Positions 10,522-19,620 of a stretch of DNA of 64,000 nucleotides are shown in pieces. A program made the translations under genes and the position numbers. The notes under the pieces are model-generated. The model ran no database searches and was not told the origin of the DNA. It worked only from the letters and a program-made list of their open reading frames with translations. The stretch comes from Bradyrhizobium diazoefficiens. GTDB taxonomy: Bacteria; Pseudomonadota; Alphaproteobacteria; Rhizobiales; Xanthobacteraceae. The DNA lies in the NCBI RefSeq assembly GCF_016616885.1, contig NZ_CP067102.1, positions 3,624,501 through 3,688,500 of the forward strand, given 5' to 3'. Each line of letters starts with the position of its first letter. Positions within the stretch are counted from its first letter, which is position 1.

Positions 10522-11007
10522 ATGAAGCTCAGCGATATCGCCGACAATGCCGGCTCGCGCAAGAAGCGCATGCGCGTCGGCCGTGGCATCGGTTCGGGCA
10601 AGGGCAAGCAGTCCGGCCGCGGCGGCAAGGGCCAGACCGCGCGTTCGGGCGTGCGCATCAAGGGTTTCGAAGGTGGCCAGATGCCGTTGCATCGCCGTCT
10701 GCCCAAGCGCGGCTTCAACAACATCTTCCGCGTGGAGTTCGCCGAGATCAATCTCGACCGGCTCCAGGATGCGGTTGATGCCAAGAAGCTCGACACCGGC
10801 AGCGTCGTCAACGTTGAGGCCCTGGTGAGGGCCGGCGTGCTGCGCCGCGCCAAGGGTGGCCTGCGGTTGCTCGGCCGCGGCGAGCTCAAGGCCAAGCTGA
10901 ACATCGAAGTCCATGGTGCCACCAAGACCGCGATCGAAGCGGTCGAGAAGGCCGGTGGTTCAGTGAAGATCCTCGCCCCTGCCAAGGAAGAAGGCGAGGC
11001 GGCGTAA
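10522..11007 (+). CDS. rplO: 50S ribosomal protein L15
   Basis: L15 is a late-assembly 50S protein. The 161-residue product shows the Gly/Lys-rich N-terminal extension ([22 protein letters not shown]) and the [23 protein letters not shown] segment near residue 50. CAAGGAGCAGGGCG precedes the ATG. It closes the spc block before secY, with a 150-base gap containing a terminator-like hairpin. Confidence 0.98.
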   Translation: MKLSDIADNAGSRKKRMRVGRGIGSGKGKQSGRGGKGQTARSGVRIKGFEGGQMPLHRRLPKRGFNNIFRVEFAEINLDRLQDAVDAKKLDTGSVVNVEALVRAGVLRRAKGGLRLLGRGELKAKLNIEVHGATKTAIEAVEKAGGSVKILAPAKEEGEAA

Positions 11008-11020
11008 CAACTGCGTCATT

Positions 11021-11042
11021 GGCCCGCGCCTCGCGGGCCTTT
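11021..11042 (+). terminator. Terminator-like hairpin between rplO and secY
   Basis: A perfect 8-bp GC stem (GGCCCGCG and CGCGGGCC) with a 3-base loop is followed by only three T residues. It may act as a weak terminator or processing site that lowers secY-adk expression relative to the ribosomal genes. The short T-run makes full termination unlikely. Confidence 0.5.
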
Positions 11043-11157
11043 GCGCATGCGGGACGATGGACTTATCGAAGCCGAAGCCCCAGATAATGTCCGGCGTCCG
11101 CTAAATTAGCCCGGCCGCGGGTATGACGGCGCAAAAGGCGGCGGGAGAAAGTCCAAT

Positions 11158-12489
11158 ATGGCCTCAGCAGCGGAACAACTGGCAGCCAACCTCAATTTCG
11201 GCGCGTTCGCCAAGGCCGACGAACTGAAGAAGCGCATCTGGTTCACCCTGGGTGCGCTGCTCGTTTATCGGCTCGGAACCTACATCCCGCTGCCCGGCAT
11301 CGATCCCAACATCTGGGAGCAGGTGTTCCGCTCGCAGGCAGGCGGCATCCTCGGCATGTTCAACATGTTCGCCGGCGGTGGCATCCACCGCATGGCGATC
11401 TTCGCGCTGAACATCATGCCGTACATCTCGGCCTCGATCATCATCCAGCTCCTTACCACCGTCTCGCCGCAGCTCGAGGCGCTGAAGAAGGAAGGCGAGG
11501 CGGGCCGCAAGACGCTGAACCAGTACACCCGCTACCTCACGGTGATCCTGGCCGCGTTCCAGTCCTACGGCATCGCAGTCGGCCTCGAAGGCGCCGGCAA
11601 CGTCGTCAGCGACCCCGGCATGTTCTTCCGTCTCTCCACCGCGATCACGCTGACCGGCGGCACCATGTTCCTGATGTGGCTGGGTGAGCAGATCACCTCG
11701 CGCGGCATCGGCAACGGTATCTCGCTGATCATTCTCTCCGGTATCGTTGCGGAGCTGCCCGCGGCGCTGGCCAACATGCTCGAGCTCGGCCGTCAGGGCG
11801 CGATGTCGACCGGCCTGATCCTGGTCGTGATCGTGATGGCGGTCGCCGTGATCGCCTTCATCGTGTTCATGGAGCGGGCCCAGCGCCGCCTCCTGATCCA
11901 GTATCCGAAGCGCCAGGTTGGCAACAAGATGTTCGAGGGCCAGTCCTCGCATCTGCCGCTCAAGCTCAACACCTCCGGCGTGATCCCGCCGATCTTCGCG
12001 TCCTCGCTGCTGCTCTTGCCGACCACGGTTGCGAACTTCAACGCGGGCAGTGGGCCGGAATGGTTCCAGTGGATCACCACCCAGCTCGGCCACGGCCGTC
12101 CGCTGTTCCTGATCCTCTATCTCGCGCTGATCGTGTTCTTCGCCTTCTTCTACACCGCGATCGTGTTCAACCCGACCGAGACCGCGGACAATCTGAAGAA
12201 GCATGGCGGCTTCGTCCCGGGCATCCGACCGGGCGAGCGTACCGCGGAATATATCGACTACGTGCTGTCGCGCATCACCGTGCTCGGCGCGATCTATCTG
12301 GCGATCGTCTGCTTGATCCCGGAAATCCTGATCTCCTATGCCTCGGTGCCGTTCTACTTCGGCGGCACCTCGCTGCTGATCGTGGTCAGCGTCACCATGG
12401 ATACGGTGGCGCAGGTGCAGGGCTATCTGCTCGCCCATCAGTATGAAGGCCTGATCCGCAAGTCGAAGCTGCGGGGCCGCCGCCGCTAA
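11158..12489 (+). CDS. secY: Preprotein translocase subunit SecY
   Basis: SecY is the channel subunit of the SecYEG inner-membrane translocon. The 443-residue product shows about ten hydrophobic spans. Recognisable blocks are GTYIPLPGID near residue 40, NIMPYISASIIIQLL near 85, and the cytosolic loop with FVPGIRPGERTAEYIDYVLSRIT near 350, which is needed for SecA-driven export. The C-terminus ends KSKLRGRRR. It lies in its usual place after rplO and before adk. Confidence 0.99.
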   Translation: MASAAEQLAANLNFGAFAKADELKKRIWFTLGALLVYRLGTYIPLPGIDPNIWEQVFRSQAGGILGMFNMFAGGGIHRMAIFALNIMPYISASIIIQLLTTVSPQLEALKKEGEAGRKTLNQYTRYLTVILAAFQSYGIAVGLEGAGNVVSDPGMFFRLSTAITLTGGTMFLMWLGEQITSRGIGNGISLIILSGIVAELPAALANMLELGRQGAMSTGLILVVIVMAVAVIAFIVFMERAQRRLLIQYPKRQVGNKMFEGQSSHLPLKLNTSGVIPPIFASSLLLLPTTVANFNAGSGPEWFQWITTQLGHGRPLFLILYLALIVFFAFFYTAIVFNPTETADNLKKHGGFVPGIRPGERTAEYIDYVLSRITVLGAIYLAIVCLIPEILISYASVPFYFGGTSLLIVVSVTMDTVAQVQGYLLAHQYEGLIRKSKLRGRRR

Positions 12490-12507
12490 GACGCGGCGTC
12501 CTCTCGA

Positions 12508-12527
12508 GGCGGCGCGCCCGCGCCGCC
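12508..12527. other. GC-rich hairpin in the secY-adk gap
   Basis: An 8-bp stem (GGCGGCGC and GCGCCGCC) with a GCCC loop lies 18 bases after the secY stop in a 277-base gap. No T-run follows. It could stabilise the 3' end of the upstream message. I see no other clear feature in the rest of this gap, which presumably also holds the adk leader. Confidence 0.35.
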
Positions 12528-12766
12528 GATTCGCCGCGCGAGCAACGCGCGGCGCCCGCCGAGGCGATCAGCTAGTCATTCGGCCGCATCGGCGGAGCTG
12601 CTCTCACCGCAGCACAATCACTGATTTCAAAGGCCTTCTTGGCGTCCGGGCATTTGCTCCCCTATGATATGGGTGGCGGTGCGGCGCCGATTATGATTTG
12701 CACTGCTACTGAACTTTCAAACACGGGTGCGCGACGTATCGCTCACCATTCGGGGGGCGTACGCCG

Positions 12767-13633
12767 ATGAGAATTATACTTCTGGGACCGCCGGGGTCAG
12801 GCAAGGGGACCCAGGCGCAACTGCTGGTGCAGCGCTATGGCATCGTCCAGCTCTCGACCGGCGAAATGTTGCGTGCAGCCGTCGCGGCGGGAACGCCGGT
12901 CGGTCTGAAGGCCAAGGAGATCATGGCCGGCGGCGGGCTCGTGCCCGATGAGGTTGTGGTGGGCATCATCTCCGACCGCATCGACCAGGCGGATGCGAAG
13001 AACGGTTTCATCCTCGATGGTTTTCCGCGCACCGTGCCGCAGGCCGAGGCGCTCGATGATCTGCTCCGGCACAAGCATCTCAAGCTCGACGCCGTGATCG
13101 AGCTCCGCGTCAACGAGAGCGCGCTGCTGAGCCGCGTCGAGACCCGCGTCGCCCAGATGCGGGAGCGCGGGGAGGAGGTCCGGGTCGACGACACCCCGGA
13201 GGTCCTGACCAAGCGGTTAGCCAGCTACCGCAGCCAGACGGAACCGCTGATTCACTATTATTCCGAGCGTCGGAAGCTCTCCACCATCGACGGCATGATG
13301 GCCATCGACGAAGTCACCCGCGCCATCCACCGCCAGCTGCTGGCGCTCGGCGCGGTTGAACCCAGGAGCCATGCCCGCAGCGCGGCCAAGGCCGCGCCTG
13401 CCAGGACGGGGGCCAAGAAGGCCAAGGTGGCGAAGAAGACGGCCAAAAAGCCAGCGAAAGCGGCCAAAAAGGCTGCCAAATCGGCTAAATCCGCAAAAAA
13501 GGCCGTGAAGAGCGCCAAAAAAGCGACCAAGAAGGCAACTAAGAGAACGGTCAAGAAAACGGTCAAAAAGGCCGTCAAAAAAGGTTCGAAGAAGAGTCCA
13601 AAAAAGGTCACGAAAAAGCGAGCCAAGCGCTAG
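12767..13633 (+). CDS. adk: Adenylate kinase with histone-H1-like C-terminal tail
   Basis: The enzyme interconverts ATP + AMP and 2 ADP. Residues 1-200 are a normal short-LID adenylate kinase: P-loop GPPGSGKGT near the start, STGEMLR in the AMP site, DGFPRT near 86, and an ETRVAQMR segment where long-LID enzymes carry an insert. Residues 203-288 are an added tail with 34 Lys in 86 residues, made of AKKA, KSAKK and TVKK units, resembling H1-like bacterial DNA-binding proteins. Codon use is normal and the frame is open to the end, so the tail is probably real. The tail may bind nucleic acid or ribosomes; that is inference. secY-adk-rpsM is the usual order. Confidence 0.97.
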   Translation: MRIILLGPPGSGKGTQAQLLVQRYGIVQLSTGEMLRAAVAAGTPVGLKAKEIMAGGGLVPDEVVVGIISDRIDQADAKNGFILDGFPRTVPQAEALDDLLRHKHLKLDAVIELRVNESALLSRVETRVAQMRERGEEVRVDDTPEVLTKRLASYRSQTEPLIHYYSERRKLSTIDGMMAIDEVTRAIHRQLLALGAVEPRSHARSAAKAAPARTGAKKAKVAKKTAKKPAKAAKKAAKSAKSAKKAVKSAKKATKKATKRTVKKTVKKAVKKGSKKSPKKVTKKRAKR

Positions 13634-13821
13634 CGGCGGTTGACGAAAGCCCCCTGAATCCCTTAATAAGCCCCGCATCCAAGTCGGATAGTTTCAAACG
13701 ATGCCGGGCCCCAGGAAGACCAGGGGTGGGCGTCGTGTTCGCGTTTGTGAACACCTGCCCGAGAAACATAAGCACTTAAAGCCCGATTCCTGACGAGGGA
13801 TCGGCGACAGGAGAGAAGGCC

Positions 13822-14190
13822 GTGGCCCGTATTGCCGGCGTGAACATCCCGACCAACAAGCGCGTGCTGATCGCGCTCCAGTACATCCATGGCATCGGCC
13901 AGAAGATCGCTGGTGAGATCCTCGAAAAGGTGAAGATCACCGAGGATCGCCGCGTCAATCAGCTCAGCGACGCTGAAGTGCTCCAGATCCGCGAGGTCAT
14001 CGACCGCGACTATCTCGTCGAGGGCGATCTGCGTCGTGAGGTCGGCATCAACATCAAGCGTCTGATGGACCTCGGCTGCTATCGCGGCCTGCGTCATCGT
14101 CGCGGTTTGCCGGTGCGCGGTCAGCGGACCCACACCAATGCGCGTACGCGCAAGGGGCCGGCCAAGGCCATCGCCGGCAAGAAGAAGTAA
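13822..14190 (+). CDS. rpsM: 30S ribosomal protein S13
   Basis: S13 sits in the 30S head and bridges to the 50S subunit. The 122-residue product starts from GTG (reads [15 protein letters not shown]) with GGAGAGAAGG upstream. It contains the helix-hairpin-helix [14 protein letters not shown] and the C-terminal [22 protein letters not shown]. The 188-base gap from adk may hold an extra promoter. A family A hairpin lies directly after its stop. Confidence 0.98.
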   Translation: MARIAGVNIPTNKRVLIALQYIHGIGQKIAGEILEKVKITEDRRVNQLSDAEVLQIREVIDRDYLVEGDLRREVGINIKRLMDLGCYRGLRHRRGLPVRGQRTHTNARTRKGPAKAIAGKKK

Positions 14191-14196
14191 TTCGAC

Positions 14197-14256
14197 GCGA
14201 ATGGCGAATAGGGAGTGGCGAATGGATTCATTCGCCACTCGCCATTTGCCACTCGC
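14197..14256. repeat. Intercistronic palindromic repeat, family A copy 2
   Basis: This 60-base element in the rpsM-rpsK gap has a left arm GCGAATGGCGAATAGGG plus GTGGCGAATGG and a complementary right arm (CGCCACTCGCCATTTGCC). It is clearly related to the elements at 1297-1362 and 15857-15918. The transcript should form a long hairpin, without a T-run. Confidence 0.85.
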
Positions 14257-14318
14257 ATTTTCACAGGTGTAGCCGCTGGCATTACGGCGGCGTTTGAGAT
14301 CTCCAGGAAAGGTAGTCC

Positions 14319-14708
14319 ATGGGCAAGGAAGCCACCCGCGTTCGCCGTCGTGAGCGCAAGAACATCGCCTCCGGCGTCGCGCACGTGAACTCGTCGTTCA
14401 ACAACACGACCATCACCATCACCGACGCGCAGGGCAACACGATTGCCTGGTCTTCCGCCGGCACGATGGGCTTCAAGGGCTCGCGCAAGTCGACCCCGTA
14501 TGCCGCGCAGGTCGCAGCCGAAGACGTGTCCAAGAAGGCGCAGGAACACGGCATGCGCACACTGGAAGTCGAAGTCGCCGGTCCCGGTTCGGGCCGTGAG
14601 TCGGCGCTCCGCGCGCTGCAGGCCGCGGGCTTCACCGTCACCTCGATCCGCGACGTGACAACGATCCCGCACAACGGCTGCCGTCCGCGCAAGCGTCGGC
14701 GCGTCTGA
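14319..14708 (+). CDS. rpsK: 30S ribosomal protein S11
   Basis: S11 forms part of the mRNA exit path on the 30S platform. The 129-residue product contains [18 protein letters not shown] near residue 24 and the C-terminal [17 protein letters not shown] signature. A CAGGAAAGG ribosome site precedes the ATG. The gap to rpoA holds a strong terminator-like hairpin. Confidence 0.99.
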   Translation: MGKEATRVRRRERKNIASGVAHVNSSFNNTTITITDAQGNTIAWSSAGTMGFKGSRKSTPYAAQVAAEDVSKKAQEHGMRTLEVEVAGPGSGRESALRALQAAGFTVTSIRDVTTIPHNGCRPRKRRRV

Positions 14709-14717
14709 TACGAAATT

Positions 14718-14749
14718 GCGGGCGCATCGTCGCCCGCGATGCTTTTTTT
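14718..14749 (+). terminator. Terminator-like hairpin between rpsK and rpoA
   Basis: A perfect 7-bp stem (GCGGGCG and CGCCCGC) with a 6-base loop is followed 5 bases later by seven T residues. This has the form of an intrinsic terminator but lies inside the alpha operon, 71 bases upstream of rpoA. It could partly terminate and tune rpoA-rplQ output; a promoter downstream of it is also possible. Confidence 0.7.
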
Positions 14750-14820
14750 AAGAAGCCGCGGGTTTGATCTGCGGCCTTTCTCCAACGCCGGTATTTGAAT
14801 TTTCAAATCGACTGGCCTGT

Positions 14821-15852
14821 ATGGGTGAAACAGTGACGATCCAGAAAAATTGGCAAGAACTGATTCGGCCGAACAAGCTCCAGATTCAGCCGGGCAGCGA
14901 TTCGACCCGCTTTGCGACCATCGTCGCCGAGCCGCTCGAGCGTGGCTTCGGCCAGACGCTCGGCAACGCGCTGCGCCGCATCCTGCTCTCCTCGCTCCAG
15001 GGCGCGGCGGTGCAGTCGGTGCACATCGACGGCGTGCTGCACGAGTTCTCCTCGATCGCTGGCGTCCGTGAGGACGTCACCGACATCGTGCTGAACATCA
15101 AGGACATCGCGATCAAGATGCAGGGCGAAGGCCCCAAGCGCATGGTCGTGAAGAAGCAGGGCCCGGGCACCGTTACCGCCGGCGACATCCAGACCGTCGG
15201 CGACGTCGTCGTGCTCAACCCGGACCTCCAGATCTGCACCCTCGACGAGGGCGCCGAGATCCGCATGGAGTTCACGGTCTCGACCGGCAAGGGCTACGTG
15301 CCCGCCGAGCGCAACCGTCCCGAGGATGCGCCGATTGGCCTGATTCCGGTCGACAGCCTGTACTCGCCGGTCCGCAAGGTCTCCTACAAGGTCGAGAATA
15401 CCCGTGAGGGCCAGATCCTCGACTACGACAAGCTGACCATGACGATCGAGACCAACGGCGCGTTGACGCCGGATGACTCGGTGGCTTACGCCGCCCGCAT
15501 CCTGCAGGATCAGCTCAACGTGTTCGTCAACTTCGAAGAGCCGCGCAAGGAAGTCGCCCAGGAGATCATCCCGGACCTCGCCTTCAACCCGGCCTTCCTC
15601 AAGAAGGTGGACGAGCTCGAGCTGTCGGTGCGTTCGGCCAACTGCTTGAAGAACGACAACATCGTCTACATCGGCGACCTCGTGCAGAAGTCGGAAGCGG
15701 AAATGCTCCGCACGCCGAACTTCGGCCGCAAGTCGCTGAACGAGATCAAGGAAGTGCTGGCCCAGATGGGTCTGCACCTCGGCATGGAAGTGCCGGGCTG
15801 GCCGCCGGAGAACATCGACGAGCTCGCCAAGCGCTTCGAGGATCACTACTGA
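14821..15852 (+). CDS. rpoA: DNA-directed RNA polymerase subunit alpha
   Basis: This is the RNA polymerase alpha subunit, needed for core assembly and for contact with UP elements and activators. I choose ATG 14821 ([14 protein letters not shown], 343 residues), the form found in relatives; an in-frame upstream start at 14764 overlaps the hairpin's T-run region and is rejected. The N-terminal dimerisation domain includes [19 protein letters not shown]. The C-terminal domain from about residue 255 includes [16 protein letters not shown] and [13 protein letters not shown]. It is followed by a family A hairpin and rplQ. Confidence 0.98.
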   Translation: MGETVTIQKNWQELIRPNKLQIQPGSDSTRFATIVAEPLERGFGQTLGNALRRILLSSLQGAAVQSVHIDGVLHEFSSIAGVREDVTDIVLNIKDIAIKMQGEGPKRMVVKKQGPGTVTAGDIQTVGDVVVLNPDLQICTLDEGAEIRMEFTVSTGKGYVPAERNRPEDAPIGLIPVDSLYSPVRKVSYKVENTREGQILDYDKLTMTIETNGALTPDDSVAYAARILQDQLNVFVNFEEPRKEVAQEIIPDLAFNPAFLKKVDELELSVRSANCLKNDNIVYIGDLVQKSEAEMLRTPNFGRKSLNEIKEVLAQMGLHLGMEVPGWPPENIDELAKRFEDHY

Positions 15853-15856
15853 GCTA

Positions 15857-15918
15857 GGCGAATGGGGAGTGGCGAATAGCGAATGACAACTCGCTACTCG
15901 CCATTCGCTACTCGCCAT
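15857..15918. repeat. Intercistronic palindromic repeat, family A copy 3
   Basis: This 62-base element lies in the rpoA-rplQ gap. The left arm reads GGCGAATGGGGAGTGGCG then AATAGCGAATG, and the right arm contains CGCTACTCGCCATTCGC and TACTCGCC. It is the third member of the family seen at 1297-1362 and 14197-14256. Confidence 0.85.
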
Positions 15919-15996
15919 CAGGGCGAACGCAGGCAGCCCACCTGAGCAACATGTCCGACGAACCGTCGCGGCAGTTTTGAAGTAAGGACTACACAC

Positions 15997-16413
15997 ATGC
16001 GTCACGGCAAGGTTCATCGGAAGCTCAACCGCACGGCGGAGCACCGCCGCGCGATGTTCGCCAACATGGCGGCTGCGCTGATCAAGCACGAGCAGATCGT
16101 CACCACGCTGCCCAAGGCCAAGGAGCTTCGTCCGATCGTCGAGAAGCTCGTGACCCTCGGCAAGAAGGGCGGGCTGTCCATGCGCCGCCAGGCGATCTCC
16201 GAGATGCGCGACAAGGACCAGGTCAAGAAGCTGTTTGACGTGCTGGCGCCCCGCTACAAGGATCGCCAGGGCGGCTACACCCGCATCATCAAGGCGGGCT
16301 TCCGCTACGGCGACAACGCCGCGATGGCGGTGATCGAGTTCGTCGACCGCGACGTCGATGCCAAGGGCCTGGACTCCGGTCCAGTGCAGGCGAAGGAAGC
16401 CGAGGCGGCGTAA
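15997..16413 (+). CDS. rplQ: 50S ribosomal protein L17
   Basis: L17 lies next to the tunnel exit. The 138-residue product starts [20 protein letters not shown] and contains the [17 protein letters not shown] block, both diagnostic. It is the last gene of the alpha block and is followed by a strong intrinsic terminator, immediately after which a group II intron is inserted. Confidence 0.99.
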   Translation: MRHGKVHRKLNRTAEHRRAMFANMAAALIKHEQIVTTLPKAKELRPIVEKLVTLGKKGGLSMRRQAISEMRDKDQVKKLFDVLAPRYKDRQGGYTRIIKAGFRYGDNAAMAVIEFVDRDVDAKGLDSGPVQAKEAEAA

Positions 16414-16439
16414 GCCGGCCGGCCACCGAGATCTTCGAA

Positions 16440-16466
16440 AGCGGCGCCCCTGGGCGCCGCTTTTTT
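16440..16466 (+). terminator. Intrinsic terminator of the alpha operon (after rplQ)
   Basis: A 9-bp GC-rich stem (GCGGCGCCC and GGGCGCCGC) with a very short loop is followed by six T residues. It closes the rplQ transcript. It is also the likely target motif of the intron that begins five bases after the T-run. Confidence 0.93.
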
Positions 16467-16471
16467 GTTGG

Positions 16472-18409
16472 GTGCGCCAGGCATGGCGCGGAGCGCCGTG
16501 AGTGGCGCGATTTGACCGGAGTGGTGTCCGGTCGATGACTTGGAGGTGTGAGTCCTCTACGGACCTTGGTGATAGGAACCGTTAGCCGAACAGCAAGGGC
16601 GTCGTCGCGAGGCGGGGTATGAAGGAAGCTGTAAGCAAAGTGCCGGCCTGACGAACAGCAAGCGCATAAGAGGCGTCCGCATCCGGGCGAGGGAGCCCAA
16701 ATACCCGAAGCCCGATATCACTCGGAGGGTGCGGCCGTAGATGCGACAGGTAGATGGCACGAAGGTCACGCGACTGACCCTGGGAGGTCTGCCGTCCTGC
16801 CCCCGGCAACGGGTGTGCTACCGGCGCCGCAAGGCGTCGGGATGGGGCGGCAGAAGTCAGCAGAGGCCGTAGTAACCGGCAGCACCAAGCCGGCGAAGGG
16901 CCGAACGTCGAGTACCGGAGGAGGCCGGCCTGTCGATGGTGCCAACAGATGCAGACGATGACGCTGAGATGCGTCGTGCTCACCCCGAGGGTAGCGGCCG
17001 GAAGCCGCCAGAGCAGGGGCTGGGTGCATCAATCGCCACGGCGAGACCGCAACCTTCCCCTCCGGAGGTGGAAGCGCGGCTGATGGAGGAGATCGTCAGC
17101 CGAGCGAACATGATGACGGCCTACCGTCGGGTAATGGCGAACAAGGGCGCTGCAGGCATCGATCGGATGACCGTGGAGCAATTGCAGCCGTATCTGAAGG
17201 AGCATTGGCCGCGCATCAAAGAGGAACTGCTGGAAGGCCGCTACCGGCCGCAGCCGGTGCGCGGGGTGGAAATCCCCAAGCCTGGCGGAGGGGTGCGCCA
17301 ACTTGGCATCCCGACGGTAGTAGACCGGCTGATCCAGCAGGCGATGCATCAGGTGCTGATGCCGCTGTTCGATCCAGGCTTCTCCAAGGCCTCGTACGGC
17401 TTCCGTCCGGGACGCAGCGCGCACGACGCGGTGCTTGCCGCGCGAGCGCATGTGGCTGAGGGTCGACGCTTTGTCGTCGACCTCGATTTGGAAAAGTTCT
17501 TCGACCGGGTGAACCACGACGTGCTGATGGCACGGGTGGCGCGCCGGGTTGCGGACAAGCGGGTGCTGCGGTTGATCCGCCGCTACCTGCGGGCTGGACT
17601 GATGACGGGCGGGATTACGACGGCACGGAGCGAAGGCACGCCGCAAGGCGGCCCTCTGTCACCTTTGCTGTCGAACATCCTGCTCGACGATCTGGACAAG
17701 GAACTCGAGCGACGAGGCCATGCCTTCTGCCGCTACGCCGACGACTGCAACATCTATGTTCGGACGCGACGGGCCGGCGAGCGGGTGATGGCGTCGATCA
17801 CGCGATTCCTGACCGAGCGGTTGAGGCTCAAGGTCAACGCAGCGAAGAGCGCGGTTGACCGTCCCTGGGTGCGGACCTTCCTCGGCTACACCATGACCGC
17901 TCACAAGCAGCCGCGCCTCCGGGTAGCGGTCAAAAGCGTGAAGCGGTTGCGGAGCAAGCTGAGGACGACGCTGCGCCAAGGGCGTGGACGAACACTGGCA
18001 TCGACCGTCAAGACCCTGACCCCCATCCTGCGCGGCTGGCTGCAATACTTCCGGCTGGCGGAGGCCAAAGGGGTGTTCGAGGAGCTCGACGGCTGGATGC
18101 GGCGCAAATTGCGCTGTGTTCTCTGGCGACAGTGGAAACGGCCACGGACACGCCTCAAGCGTTTGATGCAACGCGGGCTCGATCCGGAGCGGGCATGGCG
18201 GTCGGCCTACAACGGCCGCGGCCCTTGGTGGAATGCCGGGGCCAGCCACATGAACGACGCCTATCGCGCCGCCTTCTTCACGCAACTCGGCCTGCCGTCC
18301 TTCGTCGGACTGCACCGCCACCTCAATCGTGCTTGACGAACCGCCGTATACGGGACCGTACGTACGGTGGTGTGGGAGGGGGAAGCCGCAAGGCTTCCTC
18401 CTACCCGAT
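16472..18409 (+). mobile_element. Group II intron, probably class C, inserted after the rplQ terminator
   Basis: The element begins with GTGCG, the group II 5' consensus, and ends in CTACCCGAT with a candidate branch-point A at 18403, giving about 1.94 kb. Domain I-III RNA fills 16472-16935. The reverse transcriptase gene lies in domain IV. Domain V is the hairpin at about 18337-18374 (ACCGCCGTATACG, GGAC loop, then CGTACGTACGGTGGT), and domain VI is the stem with a GCAA loop before the 3' end. Class C introns target the downstream side of intrinsic terminators, and this one sits five bases past the rplQ T-run. All parts look intact, so it may still splice and move. Exact ends are inferred from consensus. 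Confidence 0.93.
16936..18336 (+). CDS. ltrA: Group II intron reverse transcriptase/maturase
   Basis: This intron-encoded protein helps the intron RNA fold and splice and copies it into new sites. ATG 16936 has GGAGGAGG 11 bases upstream, giving 466 residues. RT blocks are visible: YRRVMANKGAAGIDRMT near residue 57, RQLGIPTVVDRLIQQA, SYGFRPGRSAHDAV, FVVDLDLEKFFDRVNHD, TPQGGPLSPLLSNILL, and the catalytic YADD at 267-270. A group II maturase (X) domain follows, with LRGWLQYFRLAE near residue 360. No HNH endonuclease domain follows it, as expected for class C. The stop codon lies at the base of domain V. Confidence 0.97.
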   Translation: MVPTDADDDAEMRRAHPEGSGRKPPEQGLGASIATARPQPSPPEVEARLMEEIVSRANMMTAYRRVMANKGAAGIDRMTVEQLQPYLKEHWPRIKEELLEGRYRPQPVRGVEIPKPGGGVRQLGIPTVVDRLIQQAMHQVLMPLFDPGFSKASYGFRPGRSAHDAVLAARAHVAEGRRFVVDLDLEKFFDRVNHDVLMARVARRVADKRVLRLIRRYLRAGLMTGGITTARSEGTPQGGPLSPLLSNILLDDLDKELERRGHAFCRYADDCNIYVRTRRAGERVMASITRFLTERLRLKVNAAKSAVDRPWVRTFLGYTMTAHKQPRLRVAVKSVKRLRSKLRTTLRQGRGRTLASTVKTLTPILRGWLQYFRLAEAKGVFEELDGWMRRKLRCVLWRQWKRPRTRLKRLMQRGLDPERAWRSAYNGRGPWWNAGASHMNDAYRAAFFTQLGLPSFVGLHRHLNRA

Positions 18410-18499
18410 CCGCGACGAGATCCTCACGCGTCGGTGAGCGGCGATTGCGCCCGCATGTGCAGCGCACGATATCCGCTTCAACCTCAATGGAGATGATTC

Positions 18500-19288
18500 A
18501 TGAAGATCGACCTTTCCGGAAAGACCGCCCTCGTGACCGGCTCAACCGCCGGCATCGGCCATGCCATCGCCAAGGGCCTCGCCGGCTCGGGGGCGAGCGT
18601 GGTGATCAACGGGCGCGGCCAGGACAAGGTCGATGCGGCCGTGCGCAAGCTGGAGGGGACGGGCGCCAAGGTGCGCGGCATCGCCGCCGACGTCTCGACT
18701 GCCGCAGGCTGCAAGTCGCTCGTGGCTGCGCTGCCGGACGTCGATATCCTCATCAACAATGCCGGTATCTTCGAGCCAAAGGACTTTTTCGAGATTCCGG
18801 ACGAGGACTGGAGCCGCTTCTTCGAGGTCAACGTGATGAGCGGCGTGCGGCTGTCGCGCGCATACATGAAGGGCATGCTGAAGCGCAACTGGGGCCGCAT
18901 CGTCTTCATCTCCTCGGAGTCCGGGCTGAACATTCCCGTCGAGATGATTCACTACGGCATGAGCAAGACGGCCCAGCTCGCGGTCGCGCGCGGGCTGGCG
19001 CAGCTCACCCAGGGCACCAGTGTCACAGTGAACTCGGTGCTGCCTGGCCCGACCATGTCCGAGGGTGTCGAGACTTTTGTGAAGGATCTCGCCAAGCAGA
19101 ACGGTCAGTCGGTCGATGAGGCCGCCGCCAATTTCGTCAAGCAGCATCGCCCGAGCTCGTTGATCCAGCGTTTTGCCAGTGTCGACGAGATCGCCAACAT
19201 GGTGGTCTACGTCGCCTCGAAGGAAGCATCTGCGACCAATGGTGCGGCGCTGCGCGCGGAAGGCGGCATCGTCAATACCATTGCGTAA
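18500..19288 (+). CDS. SDR family oxidoreductase
   Basis: This is a classical short-chain dehydrogenase/reductase of 262 residues that probably uses NAD(P)H on a carbonyl or hydroxyl substrate; the substrate is unknown. The cofactor motif TGSTAGIG is at 13-20, NNAG near 88, and the catalytic pair Tyr152/Lys156 lies in YGMSK. GGAGATGATTC precedes the ATG. A DUF1330 gene follows 9 bases after the stop, so the two are probably co-transcribed. It is the first gene after the group II intron and not part of the ribosomal operon. Confidence 0.93.
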   Translation: MKIDLSGKTALVTGSTAGIGHAIAKGLAGSGASVVINGRGQDKVDAAVRKLEGTGAKVRGIAADVSTAAGCKSLVAALPDVDILINNAGIFEPKDFFEIPDEDWSRFFEVNVMSGVRLSRAYMKGMLKRNWGRIVFISSESGLNIPVEMIHYGMSKTAQLAVARGLAQLTQGTSVTVNSVLPGPTMSEGVETFVKDLAKQNGQSVDEAAANFVKQHRPSSLIQRFASVDEIANMVVYVASKEASATNGAALRAEGGIVNTIA

Positions 19289-19297
19289 GAGCAGCGC

Positions 19298-19597
19298 ATG
19301 GCAGCCTATGTCATCTCCGAAGTCGAGATGCGCGATCCCGACGGCTTCGAAGCCTATCGCGTGCTCGCCGCGAAGACGATCGCGCAATATGGCGGGCATT
19401 ATCTCGTCCGCGGCGGCAAGGCGGAGCTGGCGGAAGGCAATCTTCCGCCGAAGGCCATCGTCATCGTCGAATTTCCGTCGATGGCAAGGCTGAAGGAATG
19501 GTACACTTCGCCGGAATATGCCGAGGCGTTGAAGATCCGCGCCGGCGCGCTGGAGCGGCGGCTGCTGTTCGTCGAGGGCGCAGCGGCGACGACATAG
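19298..19597 (+). CDS. DUF1330 domain-containing protein
   Basis: The 99-residue product matches the DUF1330 family of dimeric alpha-beta barrel proteins. It has the pattern [20 protein letters not shown] at the start, GGHYLVRGG near 32, and [21 protein letters not shown] near 55. Biochemical function is not established for the family. It lies 9 bases after an SDR gene and 23 bases before a HisC-like gene, suggesting one small operon. Confidence 0.93.
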   Translation: MAAYVISEVEMRDPDGFEAYRVLAAKTIAQYGGHYLVRGGKAELAEGNLPPKAIVIVEFPSMARLKEWYTSPEYAEALKIRAGALERRLLFVEGAAATT

Positions 19598-19620
19598 ATT
19601 ACAGGAATCCGGGCAGAGAA

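Noticed and set aside
11164-12438. 424-codon minus-strand open frame opposite secY
   Set aside because: Its sequence is a composition shadow of secY, rich in Arg, Asp and His, with no domain.
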